Source of the DNA: Occidentia massiliensis
GTDB lineage: Bacteria; Pseudomonadota; Alphaproteobacteria; Rickettsiales; Rickettsiaceae
Assembly: GCA_000309075.1 (NCBI GenBank)
Contig: CANJ01000047.1
Span: 1 to 45,459 of the forward strand
Direction: 5' to 3'
DNA: 45,459 nucleotides
The translations under genes and the position numbers were made by a program. Below the pieces are notes generated by a model that saw only the letters and a program-made list of their open reading frames with translations, had not been told where the DNA came from and ran no database searches. Positions 9,460 through 18,481 of the stretch are shown one piece after another. The number at the start of each line of letters is the position of its first letter. Positions within the stretch are counted from its first letter, which is position 1.

Positions 9460-9855
9460 ATGGCAAGAATAACCGTTCATTGTAAAAATAAGTTTGAATT
9501 AGTAATTTTAGCAGCGATGAGAGCTAAGGATATAAGTTCAGGAGCTCCTATTACCGTTGAAAGAGATAATGACAAGGATCCAGTAATTGCTCTACGTGAG
9601 ATTGAAAAAAAACATATAAAAATTGAGCAATTAAGAGAACAACTTATATCAAAATTTCAAACTCAAAATGTTGTATTGGAGAATTACGATCAAAATGAAC
9701 AAGGTGCTTCTGTAAATGAACATTTAAATCATTCTTTTGATGATTCTGATATATTTGTTAATGAGCATATAGAACATATAAATTTTGATGATAATATGAG
9801 TTATGAAGATAGCATAATTTTAGATGAAGATAATAAAAACTATGGAAAAGCGTGA
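9460..9855 (+). CDS. rpoZ: RNA polymerase omega subunit
   Basis: Omega chaperones assembly of the beta' subunit. The family core is clear: MARITV at the start, FELVILAAMRAKDISSGAP, then ERDNDKDPVIALREI. Compared with other alphaproteobacterial omegas the segment between MARITV and FELV is about six residues shorter (the usual DCxxxVPNR is reduced to HCKNK). The C-terminal 60 residues are a very acidic, Asp/Asn/Glu-rich tail. An AAGAGG ribosome site precedes the start. The 3' end overlaps the upstream-most possible start of the rsh gene, so the two are translationally coupled. Confidence 0.93.
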   Translation: MARITVHCKNKFELVILAAMRAKDISSGAPITVERDNDKDPVIALREIEKKHIKIEQLREQLISKFQTQNVVLENYDQNEQGASVNEHLNHSFDDSDIFVNEHIEHINFDDNMSYEDSIILDEDNKNYGKA

Positions 9856-11977
9856 TGAAATTATAAATCACTTAGATTCTCATGATCAAACATTTAATAA
9901 GGAGTTAGTAAATAAAGCTATAGATTTTGCAATTCATTATCATGGTACCCAAACTAGGGAATCAGGGGATCCATATTATTATCATCCTCTGCAGGTAGCT
10001 TCTATCATTGAAGAGATGAAACTTGATAATGCTTCTGTTATTACTGCATTGCTACATGATACTGTAGAAGATACTGAGCTTACTTTAGCTGAGATTGAAC
10101 AGCATTTTGGTAAAGAAATTGCTACATTAGTAGATGGTGTTACTAAACTTACTAAAATTGAATTTCAACCTTACCATATTAGGCAAGCAGAGAATTTTCG
10201 TAAGCTGCTCTTAGCTATGAGTAATGATATAAGGGTATTGTTAGTTAAATTGGCTGATCGATTGCATAATATGAGAACAATTGATGCTGTTAAATCTTTT
10301 GATAAACGTATAAGAATTGCGTTAGAGACAATGGAGATTTATGCTCCACTAGCTGAGAGAATTGGTGTACAAAAAATTAAGCTTGAATTACAAGATAAAG
10401 CTTTTAAAGTTCTTTACCCTGATATAAGGGATTCTATTATAAATAGGCTCAATAAAATTGAAACTGATGCTAAAACACTTATAAAAGATATTATAAAAGA
10501 AATTAAAAGTACTTTAAATGAAGCTAATATTGAAGCTAAAGTATATGGTAGACATAAGACACCTTATTCTATTTGGATGAAAATGAAACAAAAGGAAGTA
10601 GGATTTGAACAATTATACGATATAATTGCCTTTAGAATTATTGTTAAAACAACTTTAGAATGTTACCAAGCTTTAGGTGTTATTCATTCTACTTATAAGA
10701 CTGTACCTGAAAATTTCCAAGATTTTATTAGTTTACCAAAGAGTAATGGTTATCAATCTTTACATACTGTAGTTATTGGACCAAAGCAAAAAAAAATTGA
10801 AATTCAAATTAGAACGGAAGAAATGCATGCAGTATCTGAACTTGGAGTTGCAGCTCACTGGCAATATAAACAAAAATATAAAGGTCAAGATGGTTTACAA
10901 TATCGTTGGATTCGTGAACTACTCCATATATTAGAAGATACTAGTGATCCAGTGGAGTTTTTACAAGATACTAAACTTGCAATGTATTATGATCAGGTTT
11001 TTTGTTTTACTCCACAGGGTAGCTTAATTGCTTTACCAAAAGGAGCTACGGTAGTGGATTTTGCTTATACAGTTCATTCAAATATAGGACATCAATGTGT
11101 AGGAGCTAAGATAAATAATAAGATTGCTCCTTTAAATACTCAACTGCAAAATGGAGATCAAGTAGAAATTATTACTTCTAGCACTCAGTCTCCTTCTCCT
11201 GAGTGGGAGAAATTTGTTATTACTGGAAAGGCTAGATCAGAAATTCGTAAGTTTATTCGTAGTATAAATCGTCATGAATATATTACTTTAGGTAAAGAGA
11301 TACTTGAATCTATATTAAAGTCAGTAGAGGTAAAAGATTTAGAGAAGTCTGTAGCTAAGATAGCTGTAAAACTAAAGAAGAATAATGCTGAGGATTTGTT
11401 TTTTTCTATAGGAGAAGGGTCTATATCTAAAAATGATATTGTAAAAACTTTAACACCATCACAAAGTTCACTTACAAAAACTTTGTCACTTTTTGGATTT
11501 AGTAGTAAAAAGAAGTTGAATAATATCTCTTACCAAGTACCAATTAGGGGGTTAATACCCGGTATGGCTGTACATTTTGCTAAATGTTGTCACCCGTTAC
11601 TTGGTGATAAAATACTTGGTGTTATCCATACAGGAAAAGGTATAATGGTACATACTTTTGACTGTGATTTAGCGTCTAATTCTGTAACTTCTGATCAGTT
11701 AATAAAGCTTACTTGGGATAATAATGTTTCAAATATACCTTCTATATCAAGGTTGAAAGTAATATTGCTTCATAAAGTAGGAAGTTTTGCTATGTTTACC
11801 TCTGAGCTTGCCAATAATAATATTAATATAGTAAATTTAAAAGTTGTGAACCGAACTAATAACTTTTTTGAGATAATAGTAGATGTAGAAACACCTAAAA
11901 TTGAAGATTTAAATAAGATAATTAATTTATTAAAATCTTATCAAGAAGTTAATACTGTTAAAAAAATAAAAATATGA
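9824..11977 (+). CDS. Bifunctional-type (p)ppGpp synthetase/hydrolase, RelA/SpoT family
   Basis: This is a full-length Rsh protein that makes and degrades the alarmone (p)ppGpp. Order: HD hydrolase domain (about 30-180) with intact metal residues in HDTVEDT (78-84), YYYHP and DRLHNMR; synthetase domain (about 230-345) with YDIIAFR (Asp266), NGYQSLH and the catalytic Glu326 in IEIQIRT; TGS domain (about 395-455); a zinc-finger-like region with AKCCHPLLGD; and a C-terminal ACT domain. The RFKD motif typical of bifunctional enzymes reads NFQD (297-300). The start is uncertain: ATG at 9824 or at 9842, both overlapping rpoZ. It overlaps acpS by 4 bp. Complete, whereas Rickettsia spoT genes are known mainly as fragments. 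Confidence 0.93.
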   Translation: MKIIKTMEKRDEIINHLDSHDQTFNKELVNKAIDFAIHYHGTQTRESGDPYYYHPLQVASIIEEMKLDNASVITALLHDTVEDTELTLAEIEQHFGKEIATLVDGVTKLTKIEFQPYHIRQAENFRKLLLAMSNDIRVLLVKLADRLHNMRTIDAVKSFDKRIRIALETMEIYAPLAERIGVQKIKLELQDKAFKVLYPDIRDSIINRLNKIETDAKTLIKDIIKEIKSTLNEANIEAKVYGRHKTPYSIWMKMKQKEVGFEQLYDIIAFRIIVKTTLECYQALGVIHSTYKTVPENFQDFISLPKSNGYQSLHTVVIGPKQKKIEIQIRTEEMHAVSELGVAAHWQYKQKYKGQDGLQYRWIRELLHILEDTSDPVEFLQDTKLAMYYDQVFCFTPQGSLIALPKGATVVDFAYTVHSNIGHQCVGAKINNKIAPLNTQLQNGDQVEIITSSTQSPSPEWEKFVITGKARSEIRKFIRSINRHEYITLGKEILESILKSVEVKDLEKSVAKIAVKLKKNNAEDLFFSIGEGSISKNDIVKTLTPSQSSLTKTLSLFGFSSKKKLNNISYQVPIRGLIPGMAVHFAKCCHPLLGDKILGVIHTGKGIMVHTFDCDLASNSVTSDQLIKLTWDNNVSNIPSISRLKVILLHKVGSFAMFTSELANNNINIVNLKVVNRTNNFFEIIVDVETPKIEDLNKIINLLKSYQEVNTVKKIKI

Positions 11978-12363
11978 TATATGGGATTGGAACTGATATA
12001 GTCTATATATCACGTATTGAAGAATTAATTAATCGATATTCAATTAAGTTTATTAACCGCATTTTAGGAGTAAATGAGAGATTAATATACCAACGTCTTT
12101 CTAAAAAGCAGCAAGCTAATTTCATTGCTAAACGTTTTGCTGGTAAAGAATCTGTAGCTAAAGCAATAGGTAGTGGTATAGGATCTTTTTTATCATTTTG
12201 TGACATTGAGATCTTAAATAATCAATTTGGTAAACCTAAGGTTACTATAAAAGAGGCAGATAAAATAGTATTAGGGCGGATTAAACTTACAAAATATAAA
12301 ATTGATATTTCTCTATCTGATAATTACCCAGTTGCTATTGCATTTGTAATAATTTCAATCTAG
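11974..12363 (+). CDS. acpS: Holo-[acyl-carrier-protein] synthase
   Basis: AcpS transfers 4'-phosphopantetheine from CoA to acyl carrier protein. The metal-binding Asp is in IYGIGTDIV near the start and the second signature is FAGKESVAKAIGSGI, with the catalytic Glu and Lys. The length of 129 is normal for this small trimeric type. The ATG overlaps the rsh stop (ATGA). In many alphaproteobacteria the order is rpoZ-rsh-pyrE-pdxJ-acpS; here pyrE and pdxJ are missing between rsh and acpS. Confidence 0.96.
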   Translation: MIYGIGTDIVYISRIEELINRYSIKFINRILGVNERLIYQRLSKKQQANFIAKRFAGKESVAKAIGSGIGSFLSFCDIEILNNQFGKPKVTIKEADKIVLGRIKLTKYKIDISLSDNYPVAIAFVIISI

Positions 12364-12508
12364 TATAGCGAAAATATACTTAGATGTTTTACTAGAAAGA
12401 GGTTTTATGTAGCTTATATTTAATGTCTATAAATAGTTTAGGTACTATTTTAAAAAGTTAACAGAATATAGGTCTCAATTTTTTACGTTTTGTTATTTGA
12501 GTAGCTAA

Positions 12509-13954
12509 GTGTTTATTATAAATCTTTTAGAACATAGAAAGTCCAAAAATACCCTTGGTACTATACATTTTATTGGTATTGGAGGTATTGGTATGAGTGG
12601 TATTGCTGAAGTAATGCACAACTTAGGATATAAAATTAGAGGGTCAGATATCTCTTCTAATTCAAATACGGAAAGGCTAAAGCAGCTTGGTATAGAAATA
12701 CGATATAATCATCGGGAAAATAATATAAAAGGAGCTGAAATTGTAGTTGTATCATCGGCTATTAATCGAGATAATATTGAATATCAAGCAGCAGTAAAAG
12801 CACAAATACCTGTAATATCTAGAGCTGAAATGCTAGCTGAGTTAATGAGGTTTAAAATTGCAATTGCTATTTCAGGATCACATGGAAAAACTACTACTAC
12901 TTCTTTAATTGCTTGTATGTTTGAAGCTTCTGGTTCACATCCAACTGTCATTAACGGGGGAATTATTAATAACAAAGCTACCAATGCTTATATAGGTAGT
13001 GGTGATTACTTTATCGTTGAGGCTGACGAATCAGATGCAACATTTATTAATATTCCATCAACTATTGCTGTTATTACAAATATTGATAGGGAACATTTAG
13101 ATTTTTATAAAAGTTTTGATAATGTAATTAATAGCTTTCGTCGTTTCTTAACTAACTTACCATTTTATGGTTTTGCTGTTGCTTGTATTGATCATCCTGT
13201 TGTACGTAATTTAGTAGGAAAAATTACTACAAGGAAAATAATTACGTATGGTATTAAATCTGATGATGCTCATATTCAAGCGTTAAATATTGATACTAAA
13301 CTTAATTATTCTGTATATGATGTAAAGATTAATTTACCTAATTCAGATGGAAAGATAGTTATTGAACAAATTGTGCTGCCAACTCCTGGGGAGCATAACA
13401 TTCTTAACTCATTAGCGGCAATAGCTATTGCCACTGAATTAGATTTTGGATTAAAAACTATAAAAGATGGCTTTAAAAGCTTTAAAGGGATAAAGAGGAG
13501 ATTTATGGAAACAGGAGAGTATAATAATATTAAAATAATTGATGATTATGCTCATCATCCTTCTGAAATTATTGAAACATTGAAAACTGCGAGAAATATT
13601 GTTAGTCAAAATAATGGTAGAATTATAGCTGTATTTCAACCTCATCGTTATTCTAGAGTGAGCTACCTTTTTTCAGAGTTTGTTCATAGTTTTAATCTTG
13701 CAGATCAAGTGTATATTTCAGAAATATATGCAGCTGGGGAACAAAATAAGGATAATATATCGCATATATCTTTAGTTGAAGCTATAGCTAATCATTACCC
13801 TAAATTATATGTTGAAGTTCTAAGTGCTCCAAAAGATCTGCCTAGAATCATAAAAAGTCAAGCTAAACCAAATGATGTTGTTTTAATGATGGGTGCTGGT
13901 GATATTACTAAATGGGCTGCAATGTTACCAGAACAGTTAAAAGCGTTAGTGTAA
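12509..13954 (+). CDS. murC: UDP-N-acetylmuramate--L-alanine ligase
   Basis: MurC adds the first L-Ala to UDP-MurNAc in peptidoglycan precursor synthesis. The N-terminal Rossmann motif is [12 protein letters not shown], the ATP P-loop of the Mur-ligase central domain is GSHGKTTTT, and the C-terminal domain carries DDYAHHP and FQPHRYSR. Its 481 residues are normal. The start is GTG at 12509, chosen because the N-terminus then matches the length seen in Rickettsia MurC; no strong ribosome site is visible. It opens a tight plus-strand operon murC-murB-ddl-ftsQ-recF with gaps of 0-14 bp. Confidence 0.97.
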   Translation: MFIINLLEHRKSKNTLGTIHFIGIGGIGMSGIAEVMHNLGYKIRGSDISSNSNTERLKQLGIEIRYNHRENNIKGAEIVVVSSAINRDNIEYQAAVKAQIPVISRAEMLAELMRFKIAIAISGSHGKTTTTSLIACMFEASGSHPTVINGGIINNKATNAYIGSGDYFIVEADESDATFINIPSTIAVITNIDREHLDFYKSFDNVINSFRRFLTNLPFYGFAVACIDHPVVRNLVGKITTRKIITYGIKSDDAHIQALNIDTKLNYSVYDVKINLPNSDGKIVIEQIVLPTPGEHNILNSLAAIAIATELDFGLKTIKDGFKSFKGIKRRFMETGEYNNIKIIDDYAHHPSEIIETLKTARNIVSQNNGRIIAVFQPHRYSRVSYLFSEFVHSFNLADQVYISEIYAAGEQNKDNISHISLVEAIANHYPKLYVEVLSAPKDLPRIIKSQAKPNDVVLMMGAGDITKWAAMLPEQLKALV

Positions 13955-13960
13955 ATCTTT

Positions 13961-14875
13961 ATGTCCATATTTTCAAGACTTCCTATTGTTAATGGGGAGT
14001 ATAGAAAAAATTTTATGCTGGCTAACCTAACACGATTTAAAGTAGGTGGTACTGCAGAAATTTTTTTTAAACCAAAAGATGAGCAAGATTTATCTTATTT
14101 TTTGTCTAATCTTCCTATAGATATTCCAGTTACAGTATTAGGGGCTGGATCTAATGTTATAATAAGAGATGGTGGAATTGAAGGGGTAACAATAAAGTTA
14201 GGTAAAGAATTTAATAAAATTACCTTTAAGGAAAATAGCAGTATTATTACTGTAGGAGCAAGCACTCTTAATTATAGCCTTAGTAAATTTTGCTTACAAT
14301 ATAGTTTAGGTGGTCTTGAATTTTTAGTAGGAATACCAGGTTCAGTAGGTGGTGGAATTAGCATGAATGCTGGAGCTTATGGGTCTGAATTTAAGGATGT
14401 TATTCACTCTGTAGAAGCACTAGATAGATTTGGAAACAAGCATTTATTTGCATGTAGAGATTTAGATTTTAAATATAGGGAATGTGGTATTAATGGGTTT
14501 TTTGTGTTTACTAAGGCAAATTTTACTTGCTATAAGGGTAATCAAGAAGATATTAGCAAAAAAATGCAAGAAATTAACAATAGTAGAAAGTTAACTCAGC
14601 CAATTAATGAAAAAACTGGCGGTAGTACTTTCCGTAATCCAGCTAATTGTAAAGCATGGCGATTAATTGATAGAGTTGGACTCCGTGGATATATGTTGGG
14701 TGATGCTATTGTATCTAATCTACATTGTAATTTTTTAATTAATAATGGCTGTGCTTCTGCTAGTAACCTTGAAAATTTAGGAAAACTAATTCATGCAGAG
14801 GTTCTAGCTAAAACAGCTATAGATCTTAAATGGGAAATTAAAATTATTGGAAAGAAAATTACTGAGAGCAATTGA
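13961..14875 (+). CDS. murB: UDP-N-acetylenolpyruvoylglucosamine reductase
   Basis: MurB is the FAD enzyme that reduces enolpyruvyl-UDP-GlcNAc to UDP-MurNAc. The FAD-binding region shows FKVGGTAE, LGAGSNVIIRDGG and GGLEFLVGIPGSVGGG; the active-site Arg is in KYREC, and GGSTFRNP contains the catalytic Ser. With 304 residues it is the type II form common in alphaproteobacteria and Gram-positives. Six bases separate it from murC, and its TGA abuts the ATG of ddl. Confidence 0.97.
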   Translation: MSIFSRLPIVNGEYRKNFMLANLTRFKVGGTAEIFFKPKDEQDLSYFLSNLPIDIPVTVLGAGSNVIIRDGGIEGVTIKLGKEFNKITFKENSSIITVGASTLNYSLSKFCLQYSLGGLEFLVGIPGSVGGGISMNAGAYGSEFKDVIHSVEALDRFGNKHLFACRDLDFKYRECGINGFFVFTKANFTCYKGNQEDISKKMQEINNSRKLTQPINEKTGGSTFRNPANCKAWRLIDRVGLRGYMLGDAIVSNLHCNFLINNGCASASNLENLGKLIHAEVLAKTAIDLKWEIKIIGKKITESN

Positions 14876-15835
14876 ATGTCTAATTTAGAAGAACGTTTTT
14901 CTACCATTGATGTTTTAACAACTTCAGGTAAAAAGCATATAGTGCTTTTATATGGTGGTATGTCAGTTGAAAGGAAAGTATCATTATCTTCTGGTAAAGC
15001 TGTAGCTCAAGCCCTTATTGCTAGTGGTTATCAAGTAACTTGTGTGGATGTGGGAATAGATATTGCACTAAAATTGCATGAGATAAAAAAAATAGACTTA
15101 GTGTTTAACTGTTTACATGGTACTATTGGCGAAGATGGTTGTATTCCAGGACTATTAAATATTATGAAGATACCATACACTCACTCTGGAGTGACAGCTT
15201 CAGCTATAGCTTTTGATAAATATGTATCTAAAACTATATTTCAATGTAATGGTATTAAAACTCCTGAAAGTGTTGTTATCACAAAGGCTGATAATATGTT
15301 AGATGACCCAATGCCAAGGCCTTATGTGGTTAAGCCGTTACAACAAGGGTCAAGTATTGGTGTAGATGTTATATTTCCAGAAGATATATTTTTATTTGGA
15401 GATCATAATTTTAAATTTGGTGATGAAGTTTTAATTGAAAAATATATTAAGGGTAGAGAATTGCAAATTGCAGTGTTAGATGGTAAAGCACTAGGAATAT
15501 TACAACTAAAGATGTTAAAAGGGAAGCGTTTCTATGATTATGAAAGTAAATATACTGAGGGCTTTGCCAAGCATATTATGCCAGCTTTACTACCAATGAA
15601 TATTACCAAGCAAGTTCTGCAAATTGCTGAAAAAACATATAAAGTTCTTAATTGTCGAGGATTATGCCGAGTTGAATGTATTTTATCTGATTTAGACAAT
15701 GAGGTTTATGTGATAGAGCTAAATACCCATCCTGGTATGACTTCTTTGTCAATTTGTCCAGAAATTGCTAAATATGTAGGAATTGACTTTAATAAATTAG
15801 TAGAAAAAATCTTAATTACAGCGCAATATGATTAA
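14876..15835 (+). CDS. ddl: D-alanine--D-alanine ligase
   Basis: Ddl joins two D-Ala using ATP, supplying the terminal dipeptide of the peptidoglycan stem. It has an ATP-grasp fold: N-terminal [14 protein letters not shown], glycine-rich phosphate loop QQGSSIGVD, and the C-terminal catalytic [12 protein letters not shown]. The length of 319 is normal. The start codon directly follows the murB stop, without an independent ribosome site, indicating coupled translation. Retention with murB and murC implies that the organism still makes at least a minimal peptidoglycan. Confidence 0.97.
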   Translation: MSNLEERFSTIDVLTTSGKKHIVLLYGGMSVERKVSLSSGKAVAQALIASGYQVTCVDVGIDIALKLHEIKKIDLVFNCLHGTIGEDGCIPGLLNIMKIPYTHSGVTASAIAFDKYVSKTIFQCNGIKTPESVVITKADNMLDDPMPRPYVVKPLQQGSSIGVDVIFPEDIFLFGDHNFKFGDEVLIEKYIKGRELQIAVLDGKALGILQLKMLKGKRFYDYESKYTEGFAKHIMPALLPMNITKQVLQIAEKTYKVLNCRGLCRVECILSDLDNEVYVIELNTHPGMTSLSICPEIAKYVGIDFNKLVEKILITAQYD

Positions 15836-15849
15836 AATTAGTAAGGAAA

Positions 15850-16662
15850 GTGAAGAATCAAACAAGAATAATTTCAAATTATAATAAGAAAATTAGAAAA
15901 GTTAATATTCCTTTGAGAAGGCGTATCGCAACTTATTATACAAGGTTGTTATTATTAATAAAGATTTCATCGATTATATTTTTGTTTTTTTTATTATTTA
16001 CTAATAAACTAAATTTTATAAAACAAGAGGTGGCTACAACATTGATTGAAGCAGGTGGAGATTTAGGTTTGAGACTTGAGAGAGTCATTATTGATGGCCA
16101 ACAAAATATTGAAATTAATGATATTACTACAGCACTAAATGCAGATACTGGTACTCCTATGTTTGCTATAGATATCAAGAAAGTAAAAAAACAACTTGAA
16201 CAGAACAGTTGGGTCCGTGATGCTGTAGTTGAGAGAAGATTACCTAATACTATATATATTGGTATTTTGGAAAAAAAACCAATAGCAATTTGGCAATTAA
16301 ATAAACAATTATACCTAATTGATAATGAAGGATACATAATATATACTAATAAAATTTCTACTTTTTCTTCTTTATTACATATAGTTGGAGCTGGAGCTAA
16401 TATACATGCTAAACAGCTAATTTATAAAATTAGCTCAGAACCTAGTTTAGCTTCACAAATAGTATCTGCCGTAAGATATGGGGAAAGGAGGTGGAACTTA
16501 TTATTACGAAAAAATATTACTGTAAAAATGCCAGAAACGGATTTTGACAAAGCTTGGAAATATTTAGTTCAGATGTTTAAATCTGGTAAATTATTTAAAG
16601 AAAACTATAAAACTTTAGATTTAAGGGATAGGAATAAATATTATGTAGAATATTATAAATAA
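15850..16662 (+). CDS. ftsQ: Cell division protein FtsQ
   Basis: FtsQ is a bitopic inner-membrane divisome protein linking FtsBL to upstream components. There is a basic cytoplasmic N-terminus, one transmembrane helix (about residues 34-52, LLLLIKISSIIFLFFLLF), then a POTRA domain starting at LERVIIDGQQNIEI and the FtsQ beta domain. The start is GTG at 15850, placed because a stop lies seven codons upstream in frame; AAGGAA sits only 2-3 bases before it. Unlike the usual ddl-ftsQ-ftsA-ftsZ order, recF follows after 8 bp. Confidence 0.93.
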   Translation: MKNQTRIISNYNKKIRKVNIPLRRRIATYYTRLLLLIKISSIIFLFFLLFTNKLNFIKQEVATTLIEAGGDLGLRLERVIIDGQQNIEINDITTALNADTGTPMFAIDIKKVKKQLEQNSWVRDAVVERRLPNTIYIGILEKKPIAIWQLNKQLYLIDNEGYIIYTNKISTFSSLLHIVGAGANIHAKQLIYKISSEPSLASQIVSAVRYGERRWNLLLRKNITVKMPETDFDKAWKYLVQMFKSGKLFKENYKTLDLRDRNKYYVEYYK

Positions 16663-16670
16663 TAAAAATA

Positions 16671-17789
16671 ATGATTCGTATTAATAATGAATATGTAACT
16701 TGTGAAATAACAAAATTAGTAGTATGTAATTATCGAAATTTTATAGAATTCACCTTATTACCTCAACATAGTAAAACACTAATAATTGGTAATAATGGTA
16801 CAGGTAAGACAAATTTATTAGAGTCAATATCACTATTTAATCCTGGTAGAGGATTGCGGGCTGCTAAGTATGAAGATATTTTAAATAAGTCTGCTGGTAT
16901 CACAAATAGTGCTAATAAATGGTTAGTTGAGGCAATTTTAAAAACAACAACTACGACAGTGAAAATTTCAAGTGACTATGTTAGGCATGCAACAAAACGG
17001 AATATTAAGTTGAATGATAATGTAATTTCAAGCTCTGATTTGTTAAAATTAATTAATATAATCTGGATTACTCCTCAAATTGAAGGTGTATTTCAAGAAG
17101 GTATTAGTCAAAGACGGAAATTACTTGATCGGTTAGTTTATCTTTTTGATAATAGCCATGCTCAGCGTGTTAGTAAATATGAGTATTATTTAAAAGAAAG
17201 AATGGTTTTATTAAAAAATAACCCTAGTCAGACTCAGTGGATTAGTATTATAGAAGATCATTTATCAAAAATTGCTATTGAAATTGCTTCATGTAGAAAT
17301 AAGGTTATAAAACAATTGCAACAATCTCTTAACCAACTTGATACTCCATTTCCAAAAGTAAAATTAGACATTGATTGCTTAGTAGAAAAATTATATTTAT
17401 CGCAGCAACCATCGTCTAAATTGCAGGAATTATTCTATAATTCTCGTAGAGTTGACACTAATTTAGGGAGGAGTCATATTGGTACTCATCGTAGTGATTT
17501 CCAAGTAATCTATATGGAAAAAAATAGACTTGCTCAGCATTGTTCTACGGGAGAACAAAAAGCTTTGTTAATATCATTACTTATTGGTCAAATGATTGAG
17601 TCTAGTAAACATTACAATCGATTACCAATATTGTTACTAGATGAATTATTTGTACATTTAGATATAGAAAAAAGGCAATATTTAGCACATTTTTTATCTG
17701 CTTCTAAAGCTCAATGTTGGATTTCATCTACAGAGCAAGGGGATATTAAGTTATTTAATGATGACTGTCATGTAGTAAATTTGCAATAG
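16671..17789 (+). CDS. recF: DNA replication and repair protein RecF
   Basis: RecF is an SMC-like ATPase that helps load RecA at gapped DNA through RecOR. Walker A is GNNGTGKT (residues 40-47), the ABC-type signature is in STGEQKALLISL, and Walker B is LPILLLDELFVHLD. The length of 372 is normal (E. coli 357). It is the last gene of the murC operon and ends in a gap convergent with the SMR exporter gene. It is not beside dnaA/dnaN as in many bacteria. Confidence 0.96.
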   Translation: MIRINNEYVTCEITKLVVCNYRNFIEFTLLPQHSKTLIIGNNGTGKTNLLESISLFNPGRGLRAAKYEDILNKSAGITNSANKWLVEAILKTTTTTVKISSDYVRHATKRNIKLNDNVISSSDLLKLINIIWITPQIEGVFQEGISQRRKLLDRLVYLFDNSHAQRVSKYEYYLKERMVLLKNNPSQTQWISIIEDHLSKIAIEIASCRNKVIKQLQQSLNQLDTPFPKVKLDIDCLVEKLYLSQQPSSKLQELFYNSRRVDTNLGRSHIGTHRSDFQVIYMEKNRLAQHCSTGEQKALLISLLIGQMIESSKHYNRLPILLLDELFVHLDIEKRQYLAHFLSASKAQCWISSTEQGDIKLFNDDCHVVNLQ

Positions 17790-17924
17790 ATTATATCTGT
17801 AATAAATTAGAAAACACTTTATAATTGTAGGATATAAATAATTATAATTTAAATCAATTCTTAATTTTGAAGTAATTAATTTTTCAACTCATTTATTTTA
17901 AATTATTAACTATATGTTTTTTAA

Positions 17925-18245
17925 TTAGCTATAGAGTTTTAACCCTGTTACTCCAACTAAAATTAATAAAATAGATCCTAATCGTAAAATGGTAGATGGT
18001 TCACTTAGAAATAAAATACCAAAAATGGAAACACCACATATTCCTAACCCAACCCATGCTGCGTAAGCAGTACCAAGAGGAATTGTCTTAAGTGAATATG
18101 AGAATAATAAAAAACTGATTATCATTGCTACAATTGTAATAATGCTAGGAGTTAGTTTAGTAAACCCAGCACTATGTCTAAGTCCTAGTGTCCAAACAAT
18201 TTCAAATATTCCTGAAATGATTAAACAAAACCATGCTTTTGCCAT
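17925..18245 (-). CDS. sugE: Small multidrug resistance family exporter, Gdx/SugE type
   Basis: This is a 106-residue inner-membrane protein with four transmembrane helices. The essential Glu is residue 15 in GIFEIVW, and GFTKLTPS, TIPLGTAYAAW and the C-terminal VGVTGLKL fit the SugE/Gdx branch, characterised as guanidinium exporters working by proton antiport, better than the EmrE multidrug branch. It appears as a single copy, consistent with the dual-topology homodimers of this family. It stands alone; substrate is inferred from subfamily only. Confidence 0.9.
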   Translation of the reverse strand: MAKAWFCLIISGIFEIVWTLGLRHSAGFTKLTPSIITIVAMIISFLLFSYSLKTIPLGTAYAAWVGLGICGVSIFGILFLSEPSTILRLGSILLILVGVTGLKLYS

Positions 18246-18322
18246 ACTAAAATATATTTTGTTATCTGTTAATTAAGTAGCTTTTATTATAGAGTACAGT
18301 ATTATATGTTTACAAATATTAT

Positions 18323-18368
18323 TTTAAAATATAATAATAAAGTATTATATTTATTATTATATTTTAAA
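18323..18368. terminator. Perfect 19-bp AT-only inverted repeat after the hlyD-type gene
   Basis: The arms 18323-18341 and 18350-18368 are exactly complementary with an 8-base loop. Every paired base is A or T. It sits about 115 bp past the end of the HlyD-type gene and about 80 bp before the start of sugE, both on the minus strand. It probably folds in RNA and may end the type I secretion transcript, but lacks the usual GC stem. An operator is an alternative. Confidence 0.4.
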
Positions 18369-18481
18369 TTGTATAGCCTGTTATTTTTGAAATCTAATGT
18401 GAAGTAGTATCCTATTTTCAAGAATTAGTTGAAAATTAGCATATAGAAGTAAATATACGCAATATATTATTTAATAAAAAA

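Noticed and set aside
9824-9855. Fusion of rpoZ and rsh
   Set aside because: The two frames overlap by up to 32 bp but are in different phases with a clear stop for rpoZ; this is translational coupling.
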